This document shows positions 38,900-49,324 of a stretch of 64,000 nucleotides of DNA, in pieces. The position numbers were made by a program, and so were the translations under genes. The notes beneath the pieces are model-generated. The model was not told the origin of the DNA. It was given only the letters and a program-made list of their open reading frames with translations, and did not search any database. Source of the DNA: Callaeas wilsoni (lineage: Eukaryota; Chordata; Aves; Passeriformes; Callaeidae); contig VWPU01006271.1 in NCBI GenBank assembly GCA_013398955.1, positions 62,001 through 126,000 on the forward strand. The letters are read 5' to 3'. Position 1 is the first letter of the stretch. Every line of letters begins with the position of its first letter.

Positions 38900-38920
38900 G
38901 TTTTCTTTGCTCCAGGTAAG
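38900..38920 (+). promoter_or_regulatory. Back-to-back splice acceptor and donor (recursive-splice-like site)
   Basis: GGTTTTCTTTGCTCCAG|GTAAGA, with AG at 38914-38915 and GT at 38916. An acceptor directly followed by a donor is the signature of a zero-length recursive splicing point. It lies within the putative 22-kb GPR20 intron. Function is inferred. Confidence 0.25.
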
Positions 38921-39129
38921 AGACAAAAGGGTCCATGACCCCATAGCAAAACACACCACCACCACAAACAGTGCCAGCTGGATTCTGCTGCCCACCACCC
39001 TTTTCCATTTGTTTTCAGGAGAAAATTGGTTATTTTGGCATTGCAGTTTCCAGTAAATCACACGTGTGATTTACTCCTTCTCTTCCTGAAAATTTCCCAG
39101 AGCACTTCTGCACATTGTGCTTAGAAGGG

Positions 39130-39175
39130 TGGTTTCAACCATAAGGAAACTGAGGCACCTCCCCAGAAAATGGGT
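39130..39175 (-). mobile_element. Possible short MIR-like CORE fragment
   Basis: ATAAGGAAACTGAGGCACCT is the reverse complement of the MIR CORE text GTGCCTCAGTTTCCTTAT. Only about 45 bases can be matched, so this could be chance. Confidence 0.35.
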
Positions 39176-40309
39176 TTTTTTGTCCCTAGTGAGGCCTCTC
39201 ACACAGAACTTGCTGCAAGGGCAGGATCTGTAATTCTAAACAGCTGAGAACACAAAGGAACACACCCCCTCCAAAAGAAAAGGCAAAAAAAAAAATCAGC
39301 AAATGTACCAGCTTCTTCCAGAGGCAGCAATTTTAGGAATCACTTGTAAGCAGGCAGCAGGGTAGTTGTTAGGGTTTTTTTCTTCCCAGATGGGGCCCTT
39401 TCTTTTCTTTCTGTTCCTATAGGGCTTTTCATCACTGTGGCATTTCCTATGATAATCCAGCAGATTTATGCTGCCCTGTTCCAGATCAGCGCATTGCTGA
39501 GCTCTGTGCACGTCTAACAAAAGGCAGCCCTGCCTTGAGCCCTTCCAAATCTCTCCAAACCAGGCAAACAAAGGGAATGGGAGAGGAGGATTAACATGTT
39601 TGCAGGGAGAGCAGGGAGAGGATGTCTTTCTCTAAAGCCTTTTTTGAGGTTTGTGGGTCCAAATACCAGATTTTCTGAGTTGCAGGTGTCCTTTCTCCCA
39701 GGCTAGGTTACTCATTTAGTGAAAAACCCCAAAAGTTGGACAGACGGCCCTGGGAGCATCCCGCTGCCCCTTTCCAAGTTTGTGGTCATTGCTAAATCAG
39801 ACCAGGTAGAGATACCGGATTGGCTCCCTAAGGTCCCCACCACTTCCTTGCCATGGGTTTTCAAATGTTCCTCTGTCCTCTGCATCCTCGCAGAGCATAG
39901 CACATCCTGAGTTCAAGGTTTTCTGGCTCAGCCCTGCCACACTGTGCTTCCCACTGCCACAAACACAGGAGCAGAGTGCTGAAAGCTCCCTGGGGGCTCT
40001 TCAGCCATCCAGGACCAACTATCCTGCCAATTCCTGCTTTGCAGCCTTCAAACCAGAGCTGGGCAAGAGCCACTCCACCCAGCCCTGACCTCCCAGGGCA
40101 TGGTGCCCAAGCAATGGCAAAGCCCAAAGCTTGTGTAGATTTCCCCTTCAAGCATCAGCGTCCCTGTGTGCCCAGTGACAAACAAAACCAACAGGAAATA
40201 CTTTGCTGGGAATGGGGAGAGTTCTGCAGTGAGGTTGTGACACTGGACATTGAGTTCTTGGCAATTAGCTTCTGAATCTTTAAAAAAAATGGCAAAAAAT
40301 AAAAAGTAC

Positions 40310-40640
40310 AAGAGGCAGCTGCTGGCCAGACCTGCGTTGGGGGGCCAGAAAGGTCAGAGTGGGACCCTGCAAAGGGTCCCAATGAGGTTTGGATCAGTAG
40401 GGGCAGCTGAAACATGACATGCTTTATTGGGTGGCCAGAGTCCTGGTGGCTCACTTTGCTGGTGCCTTGACTGAGGATCCTTGTCAGAACACTCATAATT
40501 GTGAGACCTGTGGTAAACTGGGCAAACTGGGATGGAGAGAGGGATCCTGGCTCACCCCCACAGGGTACATTTATAACAGGTTAGGGAACATTCAAATTCA
40601 TATCCCTTGGCATGCAAGAATTGGAGATAGGCAGGACCAA
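40310..40640 (-). mobile_element. Possible solo LTR of an endogenous retrovirus (boundaries uncertain)
   Basis: Read on the - strand, a TATA-like TTATAAATG (complement near 40570) is followed about 150 bases later by CCAATAAAGCATG (complement near 40420-40433), then a C-rich segment. This promoter-to-polyA spacing is typical of a retroviral LTR. I could not place the TG...CA ends, a target-site duplication or any internal retroviral gene. It could be ordinary unique DNA. Confidence 0.25.
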
Positions 40641-42655
40641 TGTGCTCCAAACCAGTCACGCAGGAAAGACCTCAGGGTTACCCAGAGGAGAAGCTCGCTC
40701 TTTGTGCCCTGCAGACATCTTCATTTTTCTTTCAGCTCAACAGGTCCACCAGCAAAAATGCCACAGCCTGGGGAGAAAAATGGAGGGTCAGCAACGGTCA
40801 GCAAAGTCAATTCCCAAATATGTGGCAGGCAGGCAGGAAACTGGCCCCTACACAATTCCTCCCCCGTGTCTGACTCACCAACAGGAGCTATGGCCATCAT
40901 TTTAGGGCATCACTTGTCTTTCCCTGTCCCTCATCAAGCACATGAATTGCAGCTGGATCCCATCAGCAGAGGCCCCCATATGGCGAGAATTTGATCTCCC
41001 TTCTTGCAAAAACATAGATGAGCAGCCTGTTCAGAGGCAGGGATACAAAATCGTGGTGGCCTCTGGCTGTTGCAGTCCTCTGAGGACAGCAAGTGACAGC
41101 CCAGGGAGTGCTTGGAAGTGCCTGTGATCCTGAACAGTTGGCAGAGGACACAGACTGTGCCCTGCAGAGCTGCTGACGTCAGGGAGGTACAGCTGCCTCT
41201 AGACCCTGCTGAGGTGCCATCACAGAGCCAGCTGGACCATCTTTTGTGGCTCTCCACAGCCTCTGTTGCCCATGCTGATAGTCAGACAAAAAGCCCTAGG
41301 GGTATTGAACATCACTGGAGCAATCCGAGCCCTCCAGAGATAAGTAGTCCATGGTTCTTTGTCTATTTGGTGTTTATATGCCAGTATTGCAGGAAAGGTA
41401 AAAAGGTTATCTCTTAGTGCAGAGACAGATTCTGTCTAAGACTCAGTAGAGAGGACTCTGTATTTTCCTCCAGTCCTTCCAGCTATCACCTTAGGTGTAA
41501 CCAGCATGAATGTCTCAGGGTTCAGATCCTAAAGCAGTACCAGGATCTCCCAGATGTCCCAGCATGGCACACCTGGATCACCAAGAGAACAGCAAAGAAT
41601 GACCTCTCAATAGCCCAGCAGGTGAAGCCGCATGTTGCTCTCTTTGGCTCCAAATGAGCAAGTGCCACAAGCTAAAAGCCAGGCCGGATACAGATGCCAG
41701 CCCAAATCTTCAAGGTTCTTTCAACTGGACTTCCCTTGGATTCTACCAAAAGCACCAGAAAACTCTGGATCTGCTTTCAGGATCCACCCATTTGCCATGC
41801 TATCACTTCCACAAAGCACCAGCTCAGTAGCCACCAAAGAGGAGTGTGTTCCCACACTGCTCTCCAAGGGAACACACATGTCACTTCTTTACAACAAGGA
41901 AGTGTGGTGGGGTTGAAGAGCATCTGAACTAGGTGGAAAGTTTCTACACATTTGGGGAGAGCCCTGGTGCCCACATATTTCCCCCTAAACCAAAGGTGAC
42001 TCCTGGACGGTGGTCCAGTGGAGCAATTTCTCCACCCCTGGTCCACCTGTGAGAACCTACACAGTTCTCTGGGTCAGTTCTGATTTACAGCATCCCACAA
42101 TATCCCTGGAGACTGTGGACAATCAAGACATTAGGGCTCATGGGTAGTGCATATCACAGAGACATACATTAATGTTTTCCAGCACTTTTTAAGGCCTGAG
42201 GGTCTTCGAGGGTAGATTTACCAGAAGGAAGAGGAGTTGGAGAGGGTAAAATGGATGTAAACTCTCCTCAATGACATTAACTTTATCTGCCATGGCAAAG
42301 GGTTAATCACCTGGCGAGCTCACATTGTTGCCTCTCCATCAAGCCTGCAGCTAAAAAGAGGTTTTCCAGACAGTGCAGTGAAGGTCCCACCCTTCAGTGT
42401 CCTTCATGCAGTGAGGATCCCACTCTTTGGTGACCTCCACACAGTCATGACCATGGGTAAAGGCTCCTCAGCTTTCTGAACTCTGTTATGTCTACGTCCA
42501 ACACCTTCTTGGGTAAGAATTCTCCTTCACTGCTGAAGAAAATAATTCACTTGTGAGGATCTGTTCAGTATAACAGAGCCTAAATTCAGCTTCCTAAAAA
42601 GACACAGGCATATTTGGACACTGGATTCTGATTTGGTACTTACAGAGTTGGTCAA

Positions 42656-42750
42656 CAGAGACACCTCATAAGCTGATCTAACCATGTGCCTTGAGCCCAT
42701 CTCAGCTCTGTTAAAGTTCATTATGCAGTGCCCAATCTCAATCTCTTCTC
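42656..42750 (-). repeat. Copy A of an unidentified old dispersed repeat (partner at 44769-44863)
   Basis: Aligns without a gap over 95 bases to 44769-44863. By hand I count 65 identical positions, with the blocks CCCATCTCA, TTCATTATGC and CTCTTCTC at the same spacing. The strand is chosen because the partner shows a tRNA-like B box on the - strand, while in this copy that box has decayed (GGGCTCAAGG). The family was not recognised. Confidence 0.7.
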
Positions 42751-43718
42751 CCACAGCACGAGATCAAAAGATGCTCAATTCCCCTTTTTGAATAGGACTG
42801 GAAGAGTACACTCTTCTCCTGACAAAAACAGGACACCTCTCCCCAGAGGGATGTGTGGTATCAGCTTTCTCTCCGCCTTCCTCAAGAGCTGTCTGGCCTC
42901 CTGCTTTTCTGCAGCGCGCCACAGAAGACTTTTAACCAAAGCCCTGTTTTACATGGCAAGGTTAAGAGATTGCTAGGAATTACCATGGGCTAGTAGCATC
43001 CTTCCCTGACGTATTAGCCCTCCTACGTGCTGATTTTGACTGAGACAATACCTTCTTCCACCTACAATCTCACTCCAATATTTAATACTGTTGTATATTC
43101 AATGAACAAACTTGAAAATTTTCCACTCACTAAAGCTTTACTTTTTTTTTTTGCCTTTGTTGCTCTCTCTGGGAGAGTGATAAATGACTGAAAATCAAGA
43201 GATGATAGAAGCTCTTCATTTATCAGACACGGTTGCAACTCCTCCTGAAGTCGAGTGTGGGAATCGGGTGTGGGACAAAGCATGGCCCTGAGCCCGGATG
43301 TGCCTTCTCCACCTTAACAGCAGCATCTGCTTCCCAATATGGCATGTTCTGCACTATCTCAGGCACAACTTGAAGCTTTGCAGCTGTTGCCACTCAAAGC
43401 CTAGCTCTAAATCCAGCAAGGAGGGAGAGGCTGGGATAGTGGGGGAGTGCAGGGCACTGATTATCCTGTGCACAGGGATGGGAATGCAGCTTTCATGTAT
43501 CATGTGAAAGCGTAAAACCAAACCAGTCCTCACATAGGAAGGACCAGGCAGTCCCAGAGAAGGTGAACAGAGTGCAGGTACCAATAGCTCATCCTGGAGA
43601 AAAGTCTTCTCTTTCTTAGTCTCACATTTGTAACTCCAGAGAGCCATTCCCTAAATATAAAAATTTTGTTGACAGTCTGGGGGAAGCTTAAACATTTGCC
43701 ACCATAGGCATTGAGAAT

Positions 43719-43912
43719 GATAGAATCATGGAATTCTAGAATGGTCTGGGTTGGAAGAGACATTAAAGACCATCTAGTTCCAACCCCCTGCCATGGCAGA
43801 GACACCTTCCACTAGACCGGGTTGCTCCAGGTCCCATCCAGCCTGGCCTTGAACACTTCCAGGGATGGGGCAGCCGCAGCTTCTCTGGGAAACCTGTGCC
43901 AGTGCCTTGATA
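43719..43912 (-). mobile_element. CR1 LINE 3' end
   Basis: Begins GATAGAATCATGGAATTCTA and carries the CCATGGCAGAGACACCTTCC and CTTCCAGGGATGGGGCAGCC blocks. 5'-truncated. Confidence 0.94.
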
Positions 43913-44768
43913 CGGTCCAAGTTCACCCACCCTGCCCAACATTAGACAACGGGTTGGTTTATTTTCTTTGTTCTCACCCCTGTTGAACTTCCAGGATGGA
44001 GGGAACTGAAGGTAGGATGATCACCCAGATAGGGCTCATGAAGACTTTCCAATCACACTTGCTTCCCAGGCAGAAGGAAGTGAAAAACAAATGAAAGTTC
44101 AGGCATATGCCTGAGCTGGAGGTCAGCTGTGGAAGGCTGGATGCCTGGATCAGGAGGATCATAAAGACAAGGAGGATGTTCCTGAAACTGGAGGAACAAT
44201 CTGCCCCTCAATGTGAGGAAACTCAAAATAGAAAATCAATAAAATAACCAGACAAAAAGGATCAGCTCAGTCTTCCTGGGAAGGATCCAAGGGTGAAAAA
44301 GTAATTCCAGAAAATGAGGTCAACCTTCTCTAATAACCATAGCTACTGTTTGTGCTCCACTGAGACACGCATGTGTGGAGTTTACCTCTCCTCTATTTAT
44401 GGATTTGGCCTCTTGACCTGGAATTCAATGCCTCTCAGTTGATCCTGTCGTGTTGTGACAGGCCATATCCTGCGTGTTTATTGCATTGGCACCAGTGTTG
44501 TCTTTAGATAAAGCGTGATGCAGACCAGGGCTGATACTTAAATCCAGCATCCATCCTCTCTGTATTTCTAAACAACTAAATTTGATGTAAGCTCTTGCTT
44601 TTTCCCTGCCTTTTCTCCCAGAAGAAATCTCTAAAGCTACTGAAAACCTCCTGGGGAGAACATCTGCGCAAACCCCAAAAAAGATGGGGTTTTGGTACCC
44701 AGTTTAGAGTAAGAAGTGGGACTTGAGATGGGACTTGGGGGATTTTGAGTCCTTAGAGCATCAATCAG

Positions 44769-44863
44769 CAGAGATGTCTTGAAAGTTGCTCTGGCTGTGT
44801 GATTTGAACCCATCTCAATAATAGGATAATTCATTATGCTTTGTCCAATGTCAGCCTCTTCTC
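44769..44863 (-). repeat. Copy B of the dispersed repeat, with a B-box-like motif
   Basis: Partner of 42656-42750. On the - strand it contains GGGTTCAAATC (complement of 44801-44811), close to the RNA polymerase III B box GGTTCRANTCC. AGGCTGACATTGG about 40 bases before it loosely resembles an A box. This suggests a degenerate tRNA-derived SINE. The spacing fits, but the family is not one I can name. Confidence 0.6.
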
Positions 44864-45526
44864 ATGTAGCCAAGGGTGTAGAGATACTTAAATCCCCACT
44901 CTGAGAGAGACCTGACACCCGCAATGACTCTACCACCAGTAGGGAAGGACTGTATGAGGATGGAGGAACATGTTGGGGAGCTCCTTGGTGGAGCCTTAAA
45001 CTCTCTATTGCCACCCATGCTCAGCCATTTCATCCCTGGATAGATCTCATGATCTCCTCTCCCAAATGACTGCAGGCAGAACCACCAAAGTGTGCAGGGT
45101 CACCCTTTGGTTCCCTGTGCCAGGGGTTTTCTCAGGGCCTGGGCAGCTGGGTTGGTTCAAAGCATATCACAGGCTTTGTGGCATTTGGTTCGGCACCTTC
45201 CTGCAGCTGCCAGGGATGCTTCTCTCTAATCCCAGTTCGCATCAGGAAGACAAAAAGAAGGGTATTTTCCTCATGTCACACATGGTGGTGGCCTTGAGCT
45301 GACGAGTTCTCAGCAAGGAGATTTTTGTTCCCACAGAGACACAGGAAAATTGACCTGGGGGCAGCCACATCAGTTTTAGTTTACTAGAGATGTTCAGGCA
45401 TTAGCACCGCGAGTAAGGCTGGAGCCCTCTTTAATGTTTACAGCACTTCATAAATTTCAGAGAGATTTAGGGCAAGGAGCCAGATGTTTGGGGAGAAATT
45501 CTGAACACTACAGACAAGTGGAAATA

Positions 45527-45541
45527 TTTTTTTTTTTTTTT
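45527..45541 (+). repeat. Poly-T tract (15 T)
   Basis: Uninterrupted T-run, about 190 bases before the exon-like segment at 45738. Confidence 0.85.
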
Positions 45542-45737
45542 GGTAGTGTATATTTTTTCCCATTAGTTGCGAGGCTATATTTAGAAGAGAGTGGGGGAGA
45601 GAGGGAGAGAACGCAAGAAAGAGATTAGGCATTTCTTCATATTCTGTAGTCACTCCAGTTGTTCTGCTTGTAGGAACAGATGTCTCTTTCCTGGGCTGAT
45701 AGCTGTCAGGTCCACGAGGAAATTTTTTTACCTGCAG

Positions 45738-45770
45738 CTCCTCTAACATAGAAGAGAGATCGGGCCAGAG
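45738..45770 (+). other. Candidate 33-nt microexon
   Basis: The acceptor AATTTTTTTACCTGCAG ends at 45737 and a perfect donor GAG|GTAAGT sits at 45771, leaving 33 bases between. One frame through it is open (SSNIEERSGQ). It lies inside the putative GPR20 first intron, upstream of the ATG, so it could only be a non-coding alternative exon for that gene. Confidence 0.25.
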
Positions 45771-46584
45771 GTAAGTCAGTCCGTCGTGCAGGAATACACT
45801 GCAGGGACCGTTGCAGGGAATGCTTTGGGATTTTGGTCAGAGAGAAAGAGGGGGGCATGGGATTGGAGACAGTGTGGGGCCAGGAAGGATTTGCTGGATA
45901 TTGGACTCCAAGTCCCGGCTGTAACAGCAGGGAGCCCTGGCAGGGGTGGCAGCAGAAAGGGTCCTGCACTGAACAAGTGGATGAGCAGCTTTGGAAGTCT
46001 CTGGCTCTGCCCATGCAGCAGATGTGGAAATCCATTGGGAAGTGCCTGACCCGAAGAGCCAGGCTGTGCCAGCAGCCATGAGGGGCTGCAAGTAGCTTCT
46101 CCCTTGTGACCTTCTTTGCTCTTGGGTTTTGGGGCAGTGTGATGATATTTGGTTGTTCTTCAAGGAGATAGAGGGTGACGGGAAGTGTGCAAAGTTGCTG
46201 GCTTTCCCTTCTTGAAAAGTATTGTGCCAGGTCTTGAAAAGAGGGGAGTGATGTCGTTTGTACATGTGTACTCCCAGGTATAATTAAAATTTGGTGAAAT
46301 GCATTCAGGAAGGTTTTGGATGCCAGGAGAAGAGATGATGTGCTGCCTGGAATGGGGTCAGCTGCAAGTGGGGATGTTTTACCTGTTTGGCTACGCAGCA
46401 GGGTGCAAACTCAGCTCTAGGAAAGGTGCTGTCTTCCCTCTCTGAACCCACTTGTTGGGTCAGTAGAAGGAGAAAGCAGATCCTTTCCAAGGTCCTTAGC
46501 AGACCTCTTCAGAAATGTTCGCTGCTTTCATAGCGACGCACTCACCAACAACACTGAGTTTTTCCACGTTAACCTGGTGAATCC

Positions 46585-46630
46585 AAAATTTGCAAAACCC
46601 TGAAGGCAAAATTTGCAAGACCCTGTAAGG
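46585..46630 (+). repeat. 23-bp tandem duplication
   Basis: Two adjacent 23-base units sharing AAAATTTGCAARACCCTG (46585-46607 and 46608-46630), differing at a few positions. Confidence 0.85.
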
Positions 46631-47310
46631 GTCTGCACAGCAGTGTCATATGTGCCTCGCTAAGGAAACCACAGAAACCAGTCTCCCAAAGGGTTAAGAC
46701 CTGGTTGTCCATCCTGGGATGCCTCAAATCTGTCTGCTCCCTAAATGGGTCTCTCACCTCAATGCATTCCCTGGGCCAAGCCCACACATGGCTCCATGAC
46801 TCAGTTTCTCCCTGCAGCCAAGGGAGCATCACAGCTTGAAGTGAGTGCTGGGAGGCAGAGCTGGTACACCTGGCCCCTTTGTCCCTACCTGCACTGGTGC
46901 CACCTCCATTCCCTGTGCTCCCTGGAGTGTGAGCATTGTTTCACCAGTACTGCATTCCCTGGCTGTGCAGGAGCCCAGGTATTCCCCAACAATAGAACTC
47001 TGCTGTTGTTCTTCTTTTACTGCCTTTCTCAGCTTCTTGACAAAGGACAGAGAAAGCAGGCAGCTGAAGGCAGAAAGAGGAGAAAGTGCTCAAAGAGTGC
47101 TAAATTTGTAATTAAAAAATATCTTCTTAAAAGCAAGCAGCAGTATATTGTTTTTGCTTTTGCCTGTGAAGTTCCTGCATGTGCCTATATGGTAATTTTC
47201 ACTGCAAGGGTCTCCTTGCACACAGCCACAATAGCTGATATTCCAAATCGACATTTCTAGCACTTTGTCTCAGGCACCCTGGAAACTCGATGGATTACTG
47301 TAATCCCTAT

Positions 47311-47338
47311 AAAATCAATAAAATCAAATAAAATCAAA
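47311..47338 (+). repeat. Short AAAATCAAT-type microsatellite
   Basis: About three imperfect copies of a 9-10-base A-rich unit (AAAATCAATA / AAATCAAATA / AAATCAAA). Confidence 0.8.
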
Positions 47339-48894
47339 CGCATTTCTCTTTTACTGTTACAACCTCCCAAGAAGATAGGCTCAAATCCATCTTTACTGGC
47401 TGGAGTAAGAGTCCAAATCCATATGTTTTGTTTGAGATGTAACTTTTAAAAAAAAATGTTAATCATTTTGGAAAAAAATTCCCCCCAAAATTTCCCCTCA
47501 CGTATAATGGTCCACAAGGGACAGAGAAGGATACACTCAGGAAGTCATGCTCTGATTTCTCTGAAAGTAACAGAGCTGGAAACACACAGCACCTACTGCG
47601 GAGATGTCACTCCATGCTCCCTTGTGACAGATGGCTCTTGGTACAAGCCCTGACAGGGTATGAGATATTGGTCTTTTAAATGCTAGCAGCAGGATTGATA
47701 GAGCATTCACCGAGACACTTAGCATTTCTGTCACTCCAAGGCCAAGATCTGGTAACACAGAAACGAGGGACATGAAAAATACAGTGGTATTGATAAGGCA
47801 TTGTAGACATCCAAATGTTTCAGGAGGGACTTTTCTACATAGTGTGGTATAAACAAGCAAAAAGAGGCAAACCCCTTTTATTAGTGCCTTTATTATAGGT
47901 AACCAGTACTAGCAAAGCCTCATCAGAGATGTGCTGGAGGACCTCTAGGTGCCCACCGCTGCTGGGTGGATATTTATAGGTCTGGAGAAGCAATGTATGT
48001 ACAACCTCACTTCTATTTTTGCTTGCACGTACACATCTGGACTCTTTCTTTCAAAGGCTGAGGCATTGCTGCTGCAAATGGCCTTAGAGGAGGTATAAAT
48101 TCATAAGAAATCTGCCAGTATATGAATTTCCTCCTCTGTGTATCTCTGGGAGCTTCATTTCAGTTTTTTCATGCATGCTCAGGACAAGACTGAGGGAGAA
48201 CCATGCAGACCTTTCCAAGTTTTAAATAGATTGTCTCTGGGGTGTCCAGGACTGTGATCTGTTACCTGGTTTTAAGCAGCAGATTCAAGCCTGGATGCAG
48301 AGAGTTGGCATTTGGTCCAAGCCAAGTGGCATCGGTCCCATCTGGGTCACTTTGCTCCGTGGAAAAGAGGAATGCACTTTGGAGAGTTGTGCTCTCCCTC
48401 TTCTAACTGGCAGTGATCCCTCATGGCCTAGGGTGACCTGCTGGACTAAATCATTTCTTGGGCACCCACAGACTATTGCTTCTCCTAAAATGAGCCAGAA
48501 ATCTGGGTCCCTCGCCCTCAAGGATGTGCATAGAGAGCACAGGATGCATCCATGTGTGCACACAGTGTTGAACTCGGTGCAGTGGGTGGAGCTCAGACCA
48601 CAACGCAAAGCAATATCCATTGCCCATCCACCGCAGGGCCTTGGAGATGAAGGAGCACATAGAGGCAAACTGGGCATCTCAGGCAGGAGGCAAACAGCTC
48701 AACAGCACATCAGCAACACCAGCCCAACAATCAGCATCACATCAGCCTCCATACATCTTCAGTCTGTAATTGCTTAGAGGTCTTGAAGGATTTACCCCTG
48801 ACTGTGCCTGAGACTGGACATCCAAGTTTTCCCTCTGGCCAAATCTGATTCTCGTGGCCAAAATTAGAGATTCAAAAGTCAGTGTGGGGAGGTT

Positions 48895-49324
48895 AATCTC
48901 TCTTGGCCTAGAGAGGAAGCTGTATGAGGAGCAGGTGAGGCCACTTGGTCCGTTTGGCCTGGAAGAGACTCGGGGGAGACCTCATCAAAGTTACAACTTC
49001 TTTGTGAGAGGAGGGGCAGGCACAGATCTCTTCTCTGTGGTCACCAGTGACAGGACCCAAGGAAATGGCCTAAAGCAGTGTCCAGGGAAGTTTAGATTGG
49101 ATATTAGGAAAAGGTTCTTCACCCAGAGGATGGTTGGGCACTGGAGCAGGCTCCCCAGGGAAGTGGTCACAGCACCAAGCCTGACAGAGTTGAAGAAGCA
49201 TTTGGACAACTCTCTTGGGCACATGTCGTGACTCTTGGGGATGGTCCTGTGCAGGGCCAGGAGTTGAACTCAATGATCCTTGTGGGTCCCTTCCAATTCA
49301 GGACATTCTGTGATTCTATGATTC
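48895..49324 (+). mobile_element. CR1 LINE 3' end, longest copy, with an open C-terminal RT frame
   Basis: About 430 bp ending GGACATTCTGTGATTCTATG and ATTCC. The + strand frame from about 48854 to 49231 is open for about 125 codons and reads as the C-terminus of the CR1 reverse-transcriptase protein, with the GNGLKQCPGKFRLDIRKRFF and WSRLPREVVTAPSLTELKK stretches. The catalytic RT core and the endonuclease domain are absent, so it cannot mobilise itself. Confidence 0.93.

Noticed and set aside
40419..40994. 191-codon + strand open frame
   Set aside because: No recognisable domain. It crosses a possible LTR on the other strand, and its length is near the chance expectation for 64 kb in six frames.
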